Of a stretch of 64,000 bases of DNA, positions 21,292 to 34,283 are shown piece after piece. The first letter of the stretch is position 1. Every line of letters begins with the position of its first letter. A model generated the notes under the pieces. That model worked only from the letters and a program-made list of their open reading frames with translations. It did no database searches and was not told the DNA's origin. Position numbers and translations under genes: made by a program. The DNA comes from Colletotrichum lupini (taxonomy: Eukaryota; Ascomycota; Sordariomycetes; Glomerellales; Glomerellaceae), in contig NC_064677.1 in the NCBI RefSeq assembly GCF_023278565.1, forward strand, positions 1,240,001 to 1,304,000. The letters are read 5' to 3'.

Positions 21292-24200
21292 TCAGTTCAA
21301 AGCAGAACATTTGACAACCGCAACCTCCCCATTTCTTGGGCATAGAAGCGACTTTTCTTCTAGCCATACCGAGCATGACGCTAAGCACTCTCGACTGATC
21401 CAGTCTCCTGGAAATGAGAATAATTCTGCTACGTTCTTCACCACTAGGGCCTTCATCTTTGGGCACCCCGAGGTTTTTGGTTCCTCTTCAGCAAAAACAA
21501 TGCTCCCTGAATTATCTGCGTTGCCAGAAGAAGGTATGTCGAAATCAAAAGAAATATGTACCGAACGGACCGAGAAGGATTTTGAAAGAACAATGAGACG
21601 GTCTTTGGTCAGAAAACAGAGTATGATAGATGTGTCCAACACCAGTTCACCGGGTAGCTCTAGCGCAGAAACGAACGCCGGGGCTCGCTCCTGTTGTTGA
21701 GTGGCAGAATTGAATGATGTTGGAAATGCAGAAGTTGGGAAAGCAAGGAAAGATCTCTCTCTCGAATTCTTCTCTGCTGCTGACTGCTGGCACATAATAT
21801 GCTTTTTGTCTTGAGTTACGAGGACCCGATCAATGACAAATCTACCTGTTGGAGAAGAGTTTGCGCCTTGAGCAAATCCTTCATTGCTCGGCCGAAGGTT
21901 GTTGAAGGCGATGATATGAATTACATCCAAATTCCAGTCAAGGACATGAACTATGCCAGGCCCGAAACCGATGACAAGGTTTGGGTCATGGGGGTGAATA
22001 ATCCACCTACAGCCGCTCGTCTCCGGGACAAAAGAATGAATGATGTCCCTAGATGAGATGCAAATGATGTAGGCCCTACAATCCGTGTATACGAGCAGAA
22101 GATCCGAGGTCTCCTTGAACAGGAGCTGGCATATATGCCCAGCTGTAGTGCTTGCCATCGCTAGTTGAATGCTCGGTTCAAGGGACACATCGCGATCTTC
22201 GGAAGAGGGCAGCGAAACTACAAAGACAGTCTTGCTGGAGTCGGAGAAAGCCAGATACTTTCCGTCACTGCTCCAACACATTGCCTCTATACTGAGGTAG
22301 CTTTTCGAAGCTTGATAGTTGCGAAGCTTTCCGAGATGTATGTCATGCAATTCAATCATTCCCTTCTCCGTTCCGAAGCAGTATCTTCGTCCGGTTGGTG
22401 AAGTTGCAAGAGCTGTAACAGAGTCTATCCAATGACAAGCATTTGCCGAAGCAGTGAAAAGCTGAAGGCTATCTGTTTCACTGTCGCTATCGGCGCCTTT
22501 GTGGACTTGCTCTGCATATCGCATGAGAACGTTAGGTTCCCAGGAATTGCCGTAATAACCTCTTATGTCGTAAATCCGACGCGAATCGGGGCTGAACGTG
22601 AGCCCAAGTACAGGATCTTGCGACGCGAGCTGGTATATCAACTTGAAATGCGACGTGGTGTACACTTTTACTGTTCCATGTACATCCCCAGTCGCAAACA
22701 AATTGCCATCTTTGCTGAGTTCAAATCTGGACACTCCAGTGACGCGGAACTCTTCGACCTTATCCTCGTAGGGTCGCCATCTGAAAACCACCCCTTCCAG
22801 GTAAAGTCCCCACAGTTCTGGATAGTGGGGGTGCCAACAGGCATCAATGACCTCACCATATGACATATGTTCTCGGCCTGGTTTCCAGCAGTGTCCAATG
22901 TGAAGATGGCCATGAAGGTCCCAAGCTGCGACTGGGTGACCCCTGTAGGCAACGGATATGAGGCTCGCATCTGGGTTGAACGCCATATGGCTGGCAGAAT
23001 TCAACAGATGACCCTCAAGCTCGGGTTCATCAAGCGTAGCGATCAATTTCCAAGTTGTCGTGAACTCTGAAATATCGAGAGACCGCACTCTTCTGTCATC
23101 TGTGCCTATCAAAAGAGTGGCATCAGTGTCGATAAAGAGCAACGCGAGTGGCCTCGATCTTGACTCGTCGTTGCTGACAGATACTAGGCATTTGCCTGTT
23201 GGAATATGCCAGACCTTTGTTGTGCGGTAACCATAGGAAGCTAGCAATGTCCCCGAAGTATTCAAGGCAGTTCTATACACAGGCTCATTGTGCTTAAATG
23301 GGCTTGAAGAGCTTTCCTCAAAAGTTGAAGAGTCATACAAGAAAACATTCCCTGGCGACGTAAGAATGGCGATCTGAGCTCCAGCAGCCGAGATAGATGC
23401 AGTGTATGTTCCAATACCAGTAGAGAGTCGAGCAAGCAAGTCATCCCACTCAACAGAGGATAATCCGGAGACCGCAAGAGACATGCTTTCAGACTTGCCG
23501 AATTGCTGAAAAATTGATGAACCTTGAGGACAGAAAGGAGGGATCATTCTGTAGATGGATTCCGAGTCTCTCTGTAAGAGGGCTCCGAATTTTCCTACGA
23601 TCTTGACGAAGTCCATGGCCCAGCTTTTGAACAGATCTGTGATCAGAGGATTTATTCTGGACTCTTCGAGTTGACCGCAGTATCTCAGAAGGTTCTTTGA
23701 TGCCTGGACAAGTTGTCGGAGCTGTTTGTTGATAGCTAGGATTTCGATCCATGTCAAAACTGCCGACCCACGTAGGAATTTTTGTAGCTCCTGTATGACG
23801 AGATGTGATTCCATGGAGGTGAAAGCGAGATGAAAAGACCACCAATTTGTGGCATAGTCCAAGAATACGAGCTTCTGTTTCCTTCGCAACTTTGTTCGCA
23901 GACTCGGATCCATCAAGTTCCGGATACAGCTCAAGAACATCTGCTCGTGTGCAGCGGCGCGATCGATAGATAACACACCCTCTGCATTCAGTAGGTACTC
24001 TCTTGCTGTCTCATGAATCATGGACACATTTGCCCCGTTATCAATCACGGTAAACCCAGCACAAAGACCCACGATGGAACGTTGTATGTCGAGGATTTGT
24101 GACGTATCCTCGGGCAAGGACTCTGATAGTTCGGCGACTGTCAGAAGTCGAAACGAGCATGATACGCGTTGCAATACACTAAATGACAGTTTGCGGTCTC

Positions 24201-26452
24201 TTGAGGATAGACTGTTTGCTATCTTCGCCGCCATTCGATCGTAGAGTGCCTCCATGCCCGAAGGCAGTTCATGAAGAACGAGTTCAACATCCTCGTTTGT
24301 ATGGCATGAGTTGAGTTTGTCGATAACAAATCGCACCCACTGATCGATTAGTCATCTTATTCTCAGTACTCGCTGATAATTATGAAAATACTCACGAGGA
24401 AGATGTTTTGAGACCCATCTACAATTCTGTTGGAGATGCTCTCCCTGTACTCAATGCTGCCTGGCATACTAAGTTCTTGACGAATGTAACATCTCAAGTC
24501 TTCGAGATGACCTTCCATTCGTATCTTTCCGACCATCAGGGTATTTGACACTCTCTGTATGGCTGTCGCAATCTCTAACGTGTCCCTACTGACGAGGAGA
24601 ATGCGTATCGGTACGTATGATGACTTGATACCGGAAAATTGTCGTATAATTGCTCTAGAACTATCCGCTTCATCGAGGCCATCCACAATCCAGTATAATG
24701 GGGGAAGATCTCTCATCTTGAAAAGCAAAGATTTGAAGATGCGCTCCCAAATGGTATTCGGATCCGCAGTGCTAAAGTCAATGGCGTGGTCCACAAGCTG
24801 GAGTACCTTATCAGAAAACACCGGAAATGCTTGCGCTATTTGGTATGCGATAGTCCGTAGCAGTAGGCTGAGGGTTTTTTTCTTTTGGTCTCCAGACCTT
24901 ATGAAGAAGTATTGGCAATTAAGACCTTTATCAGCCAGTGTGTTGATAAGGAATGAAGAAAGAACCGACTTTCCTGTCCCGGCACCGCCATTTAACCACA
25001 GCAGATGCGGGCCGGAGTCAATTGCTTGTAGCCATTCTGAAAAGAGATTCTCCTCGAAAATCCATTGTCCTGTTCCTTCGGCCCACTGATCTTGAAAAAA
25101 GATGAAGTCGACGTCCGGTAACTCCATGACACCGAGGTAAGACTTGACATCGAGCGATTTCCTCCGGTTAAGCAAAGGTGACTCTTTTGATCGATTGGAT
25201 GAAAGGATTTTACTAATGAGAGACTTCAAGACATTTCTGACGGTAACGTAGTTGGGATCTCGAGGACTTTCATATTTGCAAATCCCATGATGATCAGCAT
25301 CCAAGGCTTTCGAAGTTTCTCCCGGGTATCCTAATACAGAGGATTCCTTTTCTAGAACCATCTGTGCATTCAATAGTCAGTAGGGAAGACTGTAGAGTAA
25401 CAAGAGTCTACTGACAACACGAAGGTTCTTGACGCCGATTGAGGTAGATTGGGTCTCATAGAAGGACACTATGTCTAGTTTTGGTGCGATATGACGAAAT
25501 TGCTCGTTGAGCTTTTGCAACATGAACGAGTTATTGGACAGTTCGGATATGTACTGTTTCGAGTTATTGACAAAGGTTGACTGCAGTATTTTGTTAAGGA
25601 TCTCAGCCAAGTTGGTACCGCGATGAGGAGTTGCAAGGAATGTGATCGCTGAGATTGACTTGATGATAGCTTGATAATCAGGGTCGTTTTGTCCCTGTAT
25701 GTAGGCCTAGTGCTAAACGTCAATTTCTGAGAAAGCCTACAATCTCTTGTGGAATTACTGACCTCCTTGACAATGAGGCCACCCATACTATGGACTACAA
25801 AAATCAAGGGAACCTGGGAGTTCAAAAATTTAGTTTCTCACATGTAACAATAGCCAAATATGCTTACGTCGCCCATTCTGAGATCGTTCTTCTGCCCGTC
25901 TTCGGAGAATCTCATATCGAACAAAAGGTCCTTGGCAAAATCGAGGATAGATCGGCTAATGTTTCCTGCCTTGCGAAAATTGGCATTATAACCAAATGTG
26001 AGAATCCGGGCTAGGCAAATATCAGGCTCCAGGGGCAAGAATGTCAAGGGCCAAAAAAGTTCTGGATTCTTGTGCTTCGACCAAGTATGCCGGCTCGTCC
26101 CCCCAAGGCCATGCACAAAGACAATATCTGCCTTATGCCCATGGTCTGGACTGTAAATGACGCTTAATCCAACGGATCCAGCATCAGATCCAGAAGCAGT
26201 GCCCGATTCTGCGCGATATGGCACGTATTCATGGCTTGAGGTGCTTTCGAGAGGCTTTGATTCGGATGCGACGGTTGTGGATTGAACAAGCGTTGACTGG
26301 CGTGAAGGGAGGCTGAGGATCTCTTGCTGTGACAAGGTATCGACTCTCTGGGTCTGTCGATGCCCATGGTTTGGCGTTGAATCTCCTGAGGATTTTGACT
26401 TCGATTTGAACGGATTTCGGAACTGATGAGTGCAAGGGATGTGGTGAGCCAT
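21292..26452 (-). CDS. NLR-like STAND protein: alpha/beta-hydrolase (SesB-like) - NACHT - WD40-type repeats
   Basis: Model on the - strand: exons 26452-25868, 25813-25763, 25706-25416, 25361-24396 and 24339-21292 (1646 aa; four introns of 54-56 bp). Residues 1-~95 are Ser/Thr-rich. An alpha/beta hydrolase follows with HGLGG (114-118), nucleophile Ser204 in VVHSMGG and ATPHRG near 235-240, as in SesB-type effector domains. The NACHT domain has the P-loop GGAGTGKS (434-441) and a Walker-B-like WIVDGLDEAD. The C-terminal ~650 residues are a WD-type propeller region with divergent repeats. Family knowledge: fungal NLRs of this build take part in non-self recognition, with the hydrolase as effector. 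Splice joins give LRMGD-VPLIFVVH and NIFL-WVRFV. It lies next to a transposon block, and no high-identity repeat array is seen. Confidence 0.88.
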
Positions 26453-27796
26453 GTGCCCTATTGAGATAAGAAGACAAAATGAACTGAGGTGCCTACTATC
26501 TTTGGCATCGTGACTTTTGAGCGACTGATAAGAGCAGCTTTTAGCAACGCTATCTTGTGAAAAGTCGCGCGCGGTATATCGTACACAAGCTGAATGAAGT
26601 TTTAGCCGGCCAGACTCTGAGTGGCCTGTCGTCAATCTGCGTACTACACCAACGACACACCGGGGTACGACAGTCGTTAGTGGGTTCGCGAGGTCGTAAT
26701 TCGTCTTCTGTGGCCACAAAAATAGGACAGAAAAGCAAAAGAAGAGTTCCCCCCTCTGGCAGAGTCCTTGCAGTCGGGAAGTATTGATATAAATTTTGGC
26801 GAATCTATTCACCGACAACACGTTTTAGAACGGTCATCTCGAGACAAAAACTGGAAAAGAAGTCACTGTGCCAAACATTACGAGTAAGGCTAATGGCTAG
26901 CAAGGCGCAATGCGAGTTCACGGGCGACTGTGCTCAGGGAAGAATAGGGAAGTGGCTTCGTGGTTCGGGAAACCTCATAGACCCTGAAAAATGCGGCTCT
27001 GAGCATCAGCTCCGCACGACGTACTTCCGCGTCTACTTGGTAATTTTGGCTTACACCTGAGGCAGGCTGCATCAATTTCAATAAGCGAACGGACTCGAGA
27101 TAAGGGTATTATGCTGAAAATCAGCCATATCCACCAATTGTAGCGCGGATCTAATCATCGGCTCCCATCGATGGTCTCAAACCAGCCTTGGAGATGCAGT
27201 CATACATGCACGAGACAATAAATATGCAGAGAGGTTGCCACACTTGGTTCATCATCTGTCTGCATGTGAAGTGTGCAGAAGAGTGCATGTGGTGTGGGTG
27301 GCGCCTGAAACAGGATGCAACCAGCTGGTTATGCACTAGGAACACAGAACACGACTGACCACCTCCCATTCTCACAACATCCTCATAAGGCAGCGAGATC
27401 TTATTGATGGGCATCACCAATCAAATCATTCTTCGGTGAGAAGCCTGCTACACTACCTATGCAGCGGCATGCCCAAATGGTCCCACAGGGCTTATTACCT
27501 TATTCATCACAGCAGAATCGGCCATTGGCATATGCAAGGCCGCCAACCGGATTATCTTCGTATTCCATGTTTTATCATTTAGTCGGATACTGTTCTACCG
27601 AATCGAACTTTGTATCTTGATTTTAGTTGGCGAGGAAGCTGTGCTTGTCAGGATAGCAGTTCATCACTCAACCCACACTTTAATTAAAGAGGCCGGACGG
27701 ATGGCTCATCATTATTTAAGTAGCCCTTAGTTTAGTAATAGGTTTGAAGACATTTGATTTCCCTGTTTGGGATTGCGCAGCATCAAGGACCGCAAG
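26453..27796. other. Intergenic, shared 5' region of the NLR-like gene and kinase gene 1
   Basis: Divergent promoters of the two flanking genes. No further gene, tRNA or repeat recognised; short ORFs here lack features. Confidence 0.5.
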
Positions 27797-29039
27797 ATGC
27801 CAGACGATTCGAAGTGGTTGCGAGATATCAGTGGAAACTTTCCGCTCCACATGACTGTGGTTTCCGGTAAGAATCCTTAAATATTTATGCAATGTTGCAG
27901 ACGTACTGATGGAAGTTCAATTTTGCTAGCTATGCCTATTGGAACAAAGGTTCTATCAGCGGAATCTTGGGGCATATCGGCTTGGACAAAGACAGCCAAA
28001 ATATGCGTCATATTGCCTGGAGACACTCCAAAACGTTACTTTCTCAAGGTCTGTACTGCAGCTTTCGTTGTATTTTATCAACGTACTCATTCACCATATA
28101 GCTAGCCACAGGCAAGGGAGCTCGGGCCTTGACAGAAGGCGAATTGCATTCTGCAAATTCAATCAATGAGCTCATCACTGGATTTGTGCCCAAAGCAGCT
28201 GGGTGGGGAATGTATCAGCAGGCAGAAGTCGCAGTTTACTGGTTCCTGGGTGACTTTCACGACATGGAACTTTCAAGAGCCCCTGAACCTATGCGTTTCA
28301 CTTCGCAAATTGCAGAACTTCACCGCAGAGGGGCCTCTCCAAATGGGATGTTTGGGTTCCAGGTCGCCACTGTTTGTGGAGTGATGGTCCGCACGGTGAC
28401 TTGGGAGAAGAGCTGGGCGGCATCATTCACTCATCAACTCAAAGACGTCATTAAGTATGATAACGAGGTTAATCCTCCCTGGCCAGAGTATGACTCGGCC
28501 TGTGAACAACTCATTCAGAAGGTCATACCAAGACTACTGGGTATTTTGCAGGCTGACGGACGAACCATAATTCCAACTTTGATCCATGGGGACTTATGGG
28601 AGGGTAACGTTGGCATTGATATGGAGACTGGGGAGTCCATTGCCTTCGATCCAGGATGCGTCTATGCTCACAATGAATGTGAGTTCGGTACATGGAGATG
28701 TCCCTGGGCTCATCATTTCAACGCACCAATTTACCAGCGACTTTATCAACGTCACTTTGAGCCCTCTGAGCCAGCCGAAGAATGGGATGATCGCAACCGC
28801 CTCTACAGCATCCGTGCTCTCCTAAATCAGGCGGCGGGGCATCCTGGGAGTGTTGCGAGAGAGATGTAAGTACCTCCAATCTACTGCCAAATCAGTGAAC
28901 TTCAGACTGACTTATCAGTGCCTATAACGACATGCTGTATCTGTGTCAGGAGTATGCGCCATTAGATACCCTAGAAAGATATGATTCTGAGAAAGACATC
29001 ACTGTTACTGGAGCACGCCCGCATGTAACCTTCCCTTAG
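27797..29039 (+). CDS. Fructosamine-kinase/APH-type small-molecule kinase (paralogue 1)
   Basis: Model: exons 27797-27866, 27930-28048, 28102-28865 and 28919-29039 (357 aa). The kinase fold of the fructosamine-3-kinase/aminoglycoside-phosphotransferase group is shown by IHGDLWEGN with catalytic Asp227 and by AFDPG with metal-binding Asp246. The N-terminal segment FPLHMTVVSAMPIGTKVLSA and the FLKLATGKGARALTEGE region match the lobe that binds ATP. Such enzymes phosphorylate sugar-derived amines, amino-sugars or related small molecules in the cytosol; the substrate here is unknown. A close relative (31556-32892) has introns at the same phases. The SHMT-like gene lies convergently 92 bp downstream. 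The intron-1 acceptor was chosen to hold the frame; an earlier TTGCAG is possible. Confidence 0.85.
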
Positions 29040-29131
29040 CGATGTAGCAGAATGATATTGTAAACTGATTATTCAATATGAATGTGTTGTTTAAGAATGA
29101 TCTTTCGTTCTCGACTTCCAGCATCCACGTG

Positions 29132-30592
29132 CTATGAACTTCTCTCATGCCAAGGGGGCGGATGTGCAGAGACGATGAATGCTACCTGTGATTTGAGATC
29201 CTCGATCATTGAATGTTTCTGCGCGATGGCCACGAACTGCTCAAGTATCCTGACACGTCTTGATTGGCGAGAACAAGCGCTCGTCTGTTGACAGGGCACC
29301 ATCTCTGCCTGGATCTTATGCGTAATCTCTAGTGCTTGATGTATCAATACTGCAGCTTTGTTGAATGCAAGTAGTGGCATACCCCTGAGGACCATTGGGG
29401 GTGTTCCTAGACGCAGACCAGAACAATTGCCACCCTGGTCACCTGGAATGCTATTCTGATTGCAGATAATGTTGATCAATTCCAAAGCTTTCTCTGCTAC
29501 AGCTGCATCGATCTTGCGGGGTCTCAAGTCGATGATGACCATGTGGGTGTCTGTCCCACCCCCGACGATGGTGTATCCAAGCTCGATGAGTGAAGCTGCG
29601 AGCATGCGGGAAGCCTCGACAACCTGCCTCTGTTGCTCTCGATAGACCGATGATTGCGATTGCCGCAACGCTACTGAGATTGCAAGAACGACACTGTAGT
29701 CGCGCGCGGCTTGATAACGAGGGAAAACGGTGCTGTTAATTTTGTCTTTCATCCAACTTCTGTAAAAGATGATTGCCCCTTTGGGCCCACAGAAAGACTT
29801 GTATGTTGTTGTCGTGACAACGTGGCAGTGTGGAAAAGGCGACGGGATTGCGCGACCGGCGACCAGTCCGCAGAAATGAGCCATATCACAGTGAAGCAGA
29901 GCGCCGACATCATCGGCAATCTTCCGCATGGTCTCGTAGTCTATCAAGCGACTGTAGGATGACCCACCCACGGTGATGATCTTCGGTTTATGCTGCTGTG
30001 CCAACTCGTGGAGCCCGTCGTAGTCAATGATCCCGGTTTCGAGATTGACATGGTACGCTACTGCGTTGAACTTAAAGGCACTCTCCGAAACCTTGCGTTT
30101 TGACGTTTGATGCCCATGAGAAAGGTGGCCACCATGTGAAAGGTCCATGTGGAAAAGTGTGTCGCCTGGCTCCAAAAGAGCGGTGTAGGTGTACAGATTA
30201 GCCAATGAACCAGAGAACGCTAATACAAGTCAGCTTGTTGTCAGTCGGAATCATGGTTCTGAGATTTTCTGAAACCTATCGTACCCTGAACATTTACGCC
30301 CCATGTCTCTGCTGACAGGTCAAATGTCTCCAGAGCACGTCGCCAGCAGAGCTCTTCAATTTCATTGACTATGTGTCTTCCACTATGATAACGACGATCT
30401 GGGTAACCCTCAGAGGCTGTTGTCTAACGTTAGAGCATTTATCACACAACATTCAAACAACTCAGTTGGGTCATGTGGTGCACAGAAAGTCCTTTTCTTA
30501 CGCGGCAACGGTGCACCCAAAGCTTCGCGGACCGCGAGTGTCATGTAACTTTCAGGTGCGCTGAGATTGAGCGAGTTCATGTCTCGTGACAT
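29132..30592 (-). CDS. Divergent serine hydroxymethyltransferase-like PLP enzyme
   Basis: Model on the - strand: exons 30592-30502, 30416-30285 and 30219-29132 (436 aa, somewhat shorter than ordinary SHMT at ~470). Fold-type I PLP enzyme of the glyA/SHMT group: [12 protein letters not shown] and [10 protein letters not shown] are SHMT hallmarks, [14 protein letters not shown] carries the PLP-binding Asp, [14 protein letters not shown] carries the Schiff-base Lys215, and SGLRLGTPP has the substrate-carboxylate Arg. The usual His before the lysine (THKSLRGP) is Tyr here. Ordinary SHMT makes glycine and methylene-tetrahydrofolate, but relatives act as threonine aldolases or transaldolases. Divergence and position between two kinase paralogues suggest a specialised role, which is inference. 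Confidence 0.85.
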
Positions 30593-31555
30593 TTCCTAAG
30601 CATAGATTTCTGTCAGAAATCTTTCAGATCAGCACAAAGGGGTTCGGATAATGGCCCACTCGTCGTAGCAGCAAGGCTCCCTCCGGATCAGCCTGGCGTA
30701 AGTGCTGGAAGCGGTTCATCTGTACGGTTCACTCTGTTCAGCGCCTGGGTACGCAAGAGGGGAGCGTCTGAAATGCTCACATCTATGCCAGTATCCGTAT
30801 AAGAACTACCAGTGAAATGGCTGTTAGCACGGCCATTGGCATGACTCTGGGGGCTGGCGAGTTGCGAGTCACGATTCATTGAGAAGGTTGGCCGATTAGC
30901 AGGAATCTGACTGTAGCAATGCAGGTAGTCGAATGTTGCTGAGAGGTCCAAGAAGCTATGAGCTGGCTGGAGGCTTTCTATTGAAGACCTATGTATACTT
31001 CGGCAGGTATAAAAGACAATCCCGCGGGTGAGTTTTAACCTCACACCTGAATATGTAGGCGCAAGCTCTGGGGTTTTCGCCGCAGTCACCAAAGCGACGT
31101 GAAGAGCCGCAAAAAGGTCCTCACTTCATGGCCTTGATCTCCTGCCTGATTAGTATAATGCTGTGCACCCGCACACTCTGCAGCTCGCCTTGATCACGCG
31201 AGCATCCAGGCCATTCTTGCAGATTTCGAAGCAGGCTGCGAGGAGCCTGTCCTAGGACTATGGCTTGGCTGACAAGGACCAAGATAAGGGAATATTAAGA
31301 AGTACGACATCGGAAAAACAGTGCCCCTTCTCTATGAATAACCGTATTTCACGCTGTACGTCATCAAAGTCAAGCCACAGCGATACCGGATGGGCCGCCA
31401 GAGCGGGGTAAATCAGACAGTAGCTGGTCAATGGTTATGATAGACCAGCCCTCTCTTCCTTACAAATAGTGAGATGTGATTTAGCAAGGTGATCTACACA
31501 ATGAGACCCTCCATGCCCGATTAATTGAACAGCCTCGTCGTGAAGTTATCGAGAA
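30593..31555. other. Intergenic, shared 5' region of SHMT-like gene and kinase gene 2
   Basis: Bidirectional promoter region of about 960 bp. No gene or repeat recognised; an ORF on the - strand (30688-31092) shows no family features. Confidence 0.5.
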
Positions 31556-32892
31556 ATGGTGGCTCATGAATTGACGCCGACTTTCGAAAGCGATGATCCA
31601 TCTCATGAGAACTTTCGGCTCATTGAGGGTGGATTCCCTCTATTCAACGCGGTTGTAGAAGGTCAGGCTGGAATCCCTTTGAAGTACGGATATGCTAACG
31701 AGGCCAAGCATTGCCGGCTGGAACCACTGTCTTGCGGGCAACTGACTACGGTGACCATTGCTCATGGTTTCGTATCGGTCGCATAGAGACGCGAGACCAA
31801 GACAATGAAGAAGTTCACTTCTTCACAAAGGTAAGTTTGTCAAACTACTTTAAATCGCCATCATGACTGAGGTCTTCTTTCTTAGTATGGCACCGGGGAC
31901 CTCGGGAAGAACCTGCTTGGAAGCGAATACCAATCCCAATGTAATCTGTACTCGTTGATTCCGGACCATGTGCCAAAACCAATCAGCTGTGGGAGTCTGG
32001 GAATTTCAGGGTCTAACGAAGGATGCTTCCTCCTGACTCAATTCATCCAATTCGACAACCGTGATTTGCCGGATCCTGACTCGACAGGTGCTCTTATCGC
32101 TAAGCTGCACAGTGCATCCAAGGGCGCTTCGAAAAACTATGGGACAGCTGGCCGCAACTTCGACGGAATGTTGTGCTACCTGGAAGGGTGGGAAAAGCAC
32201 TGGCATATCCTCTTCGCCAAAATCTTGTTTCAGGTTTACCACTACAACGTTCTAGCCAATGGCCTGTGGGAGGATCTCGACACTGCTATCGTCAAGGTCA
32301 TACACCATGTTATCCCAAAGCTTTTGTCTTCTTTGCGCGACGGAAACCAAGGAATCGAGCCAACTTTCATTCACGGAGACTTATGGAATGGAAACTTTGG
32401 CACCGCGGATGACACTGGCAAGCTTTACGTATTTGACTCCAGTGGGTACTACGCCCACCACGAGATGGAGTTTGCCTACTGGAGAACAGAGCATCATCGA
32501 ATGCACCAACAAGACTATTGTGGGGCTTACTTCAAACACTTTCCCCCAAGTGACCCAGCTGCTGAGTTTGAAGATCGTATGCTCCTGTATACCCTCAAGC
32601 CGCTTCTATTATATTCATCTATGAACCCGGGGCATATCACGAGGCAGAGGTAAGCAGCACATCTGCGAATACCACCGTACCGATGTCATCTGAGAGTCAA
32701 CTAACATTGCGAAGAGCTCTGGCCAATATGAACTCCCTTCTCCGAAAGTATTATCCAGCGGGAGACATGGATATGAAGACAGATAGTACACTATTAGATA
32801 TCACGAACGGAAGTCATTTATGGGTCCGGGATTTTCCTTCGGAAGTGGGCAGGTTCATCAACACTCGCAAGGCAAGCAAAGGGACCCCGTGA
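31556..32892 (+). CDS. Fructosamine-kinase/APH-type small-molecule kinase (paralogue 2)
   Basis: Model: exons 31556-31661, 31709-31830, 31886-32649 and 32715-32892 (389 aa). IHGDLWNGN holds catalytic Asp241 and VFDSSG the second Asp260; the 19-residue gap between them is the same as in the 27.8-kb paralogue. The splice at intron 1 joins VVE to ALPAGTTVLRATDYGDH, the paralogue's VVSAMPIGTKVL region. Exon 3 is 764 nt in both genes and intron phases (1, 0, 2) agree, so they come from one duplication. The two proteins are clearly diverged (FTKYGTGDLGKNLLGSE versus FLKLATGKGARALTEGE), pointing to different substrates or an old split. The SHMT-like gene lies divergently upstream and the TPO-type transporter downstream. 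Confidence 0.83.
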
Positions 32893-34283
32893 TGGGACAG
32901 GCCAGGTTGGATTTGCTGACATGATTTATGATGTATGGAATTAATCGCGGCAAGGTGTGTTGGTGCCTTGCACACTCATTCAATCTTTGATGAATCTTAC
33001 CTAAATCTAAGGAGTTTCCATATCGAACTACGAACTATCGCACTTAGTTTATACCGAAAGCATCTCAAATTCGTGATAGTCTTCCTCTCCATCCTCATCT
33101 GTTACGGACCGCACGGAAAAGAACACAATCAGCTCTGGAAGCTTGGGGATCGTGTTTAGTTGTTGTAGTTGTCTTTGTAGCGGACACCATTTCCAATGTT
33201 GTCACACCGCTTGTAGTTGAGATTTTACTCGTTGGTGGAGATGGTGGAATAGCCTTCATCCCAGCGTTGAAGTAGACGGTCGTCGAGCTGCTTGTGGACG
33301 TAGAGAATGCGGGATTGCTTCCAAAAGCTTAATGATGTGGGCTGCAAAACCTAAGCCGATGTTGACTAAACCGTAGGTTTCTAGGCTTTGTGAAAGTAAG
33401 GGACGTTTTTTTTGGGTGCACAGGATGCTAGAAAGCCCAGAGAATAACATCAGACGGAAGCGGTCGTTATTGATTTGACTGATAAGTTGAAAGCAGCTCC
33501 CAAAGACCGGTTATTCAGACACTGTGAGAAATTGTGAAGCCTCATATCAGAGTTGAGGCAGCTAGAGGCCGCTCGCAGGTAGTTTGTCTGCGTGCTTTGC
33601 CTGTCGGATTGGAAGTCCAATTCGACCGCGGCGTACGGCCGACTGCGCAGGGGCCAATTAGGGGCCCTATTTACGATTATCGTAGCCTACCCAACCTACG
33701 GTTGGAACCTCCTTTTTACACCTGCGCAGAAATTCATATAGTTCAATTGATCTCTTCGTCAACCCACGGTTCGAACCAATTACCCTGTAATAGGGATACC
33801 AACATTGCCTAATAACCTGCCGCTGTTTAGCGCCGGTATGATTTATCGTTTGGGTGACATGGTCGTTTGGCTGAAATGCACCTACTTTAGTGGGTGATGA
33901 ATGTCGAGTGCCCACGAGTAGCGTAATATCCGTTGCATCTCCGTTGCAAGTCCCGCTATTACCTCCGTCTCCGCCTCCGCTTTAGTGCCTCCGTTGCCAG
34001 TTACTGCGCATGGAACGATGCCGATCTACAACGACACATGTGACGTAGCTTAGTAATTCGATAATGTAACTGGCGGAAATATGCCCGGAACAACGGAGTA
34101 ATGCTCGAGTAGCTGCGAACTCGCATCTTGACAACATTGAGACACGTTGCCGCGTTGCGGCTCGTTTCACTGCGCACTATCACGGTTCAACCGCTATGAA
34201 TTGACAAAAACCATCGTGAACTCTAGTACAATTCCTTCGCGAAGTGTTTGGAAGACTCTGTTTCGTCACCTTAGGCCATAATC
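32893..34283. other. Intergenic between kinase gene 2 and the TPO-type transporter
   Basis: No gene supported. 33,900-34,110 holds several TCCGTTGC-like units and short inverted matches (CCAGTTAC/GTAACTGG), too weak to call a transposon relic. Confidence 0.45.

Noticed and set aside
33900..34110. Possible MITE or solo-LTR relic with TCCGTTGC repeats and CCAGTTAC/GTAACTGG ends
   Set aside because: Inverted matches are only 8-9 bp, the ends are not definable and no target duplication is seen.
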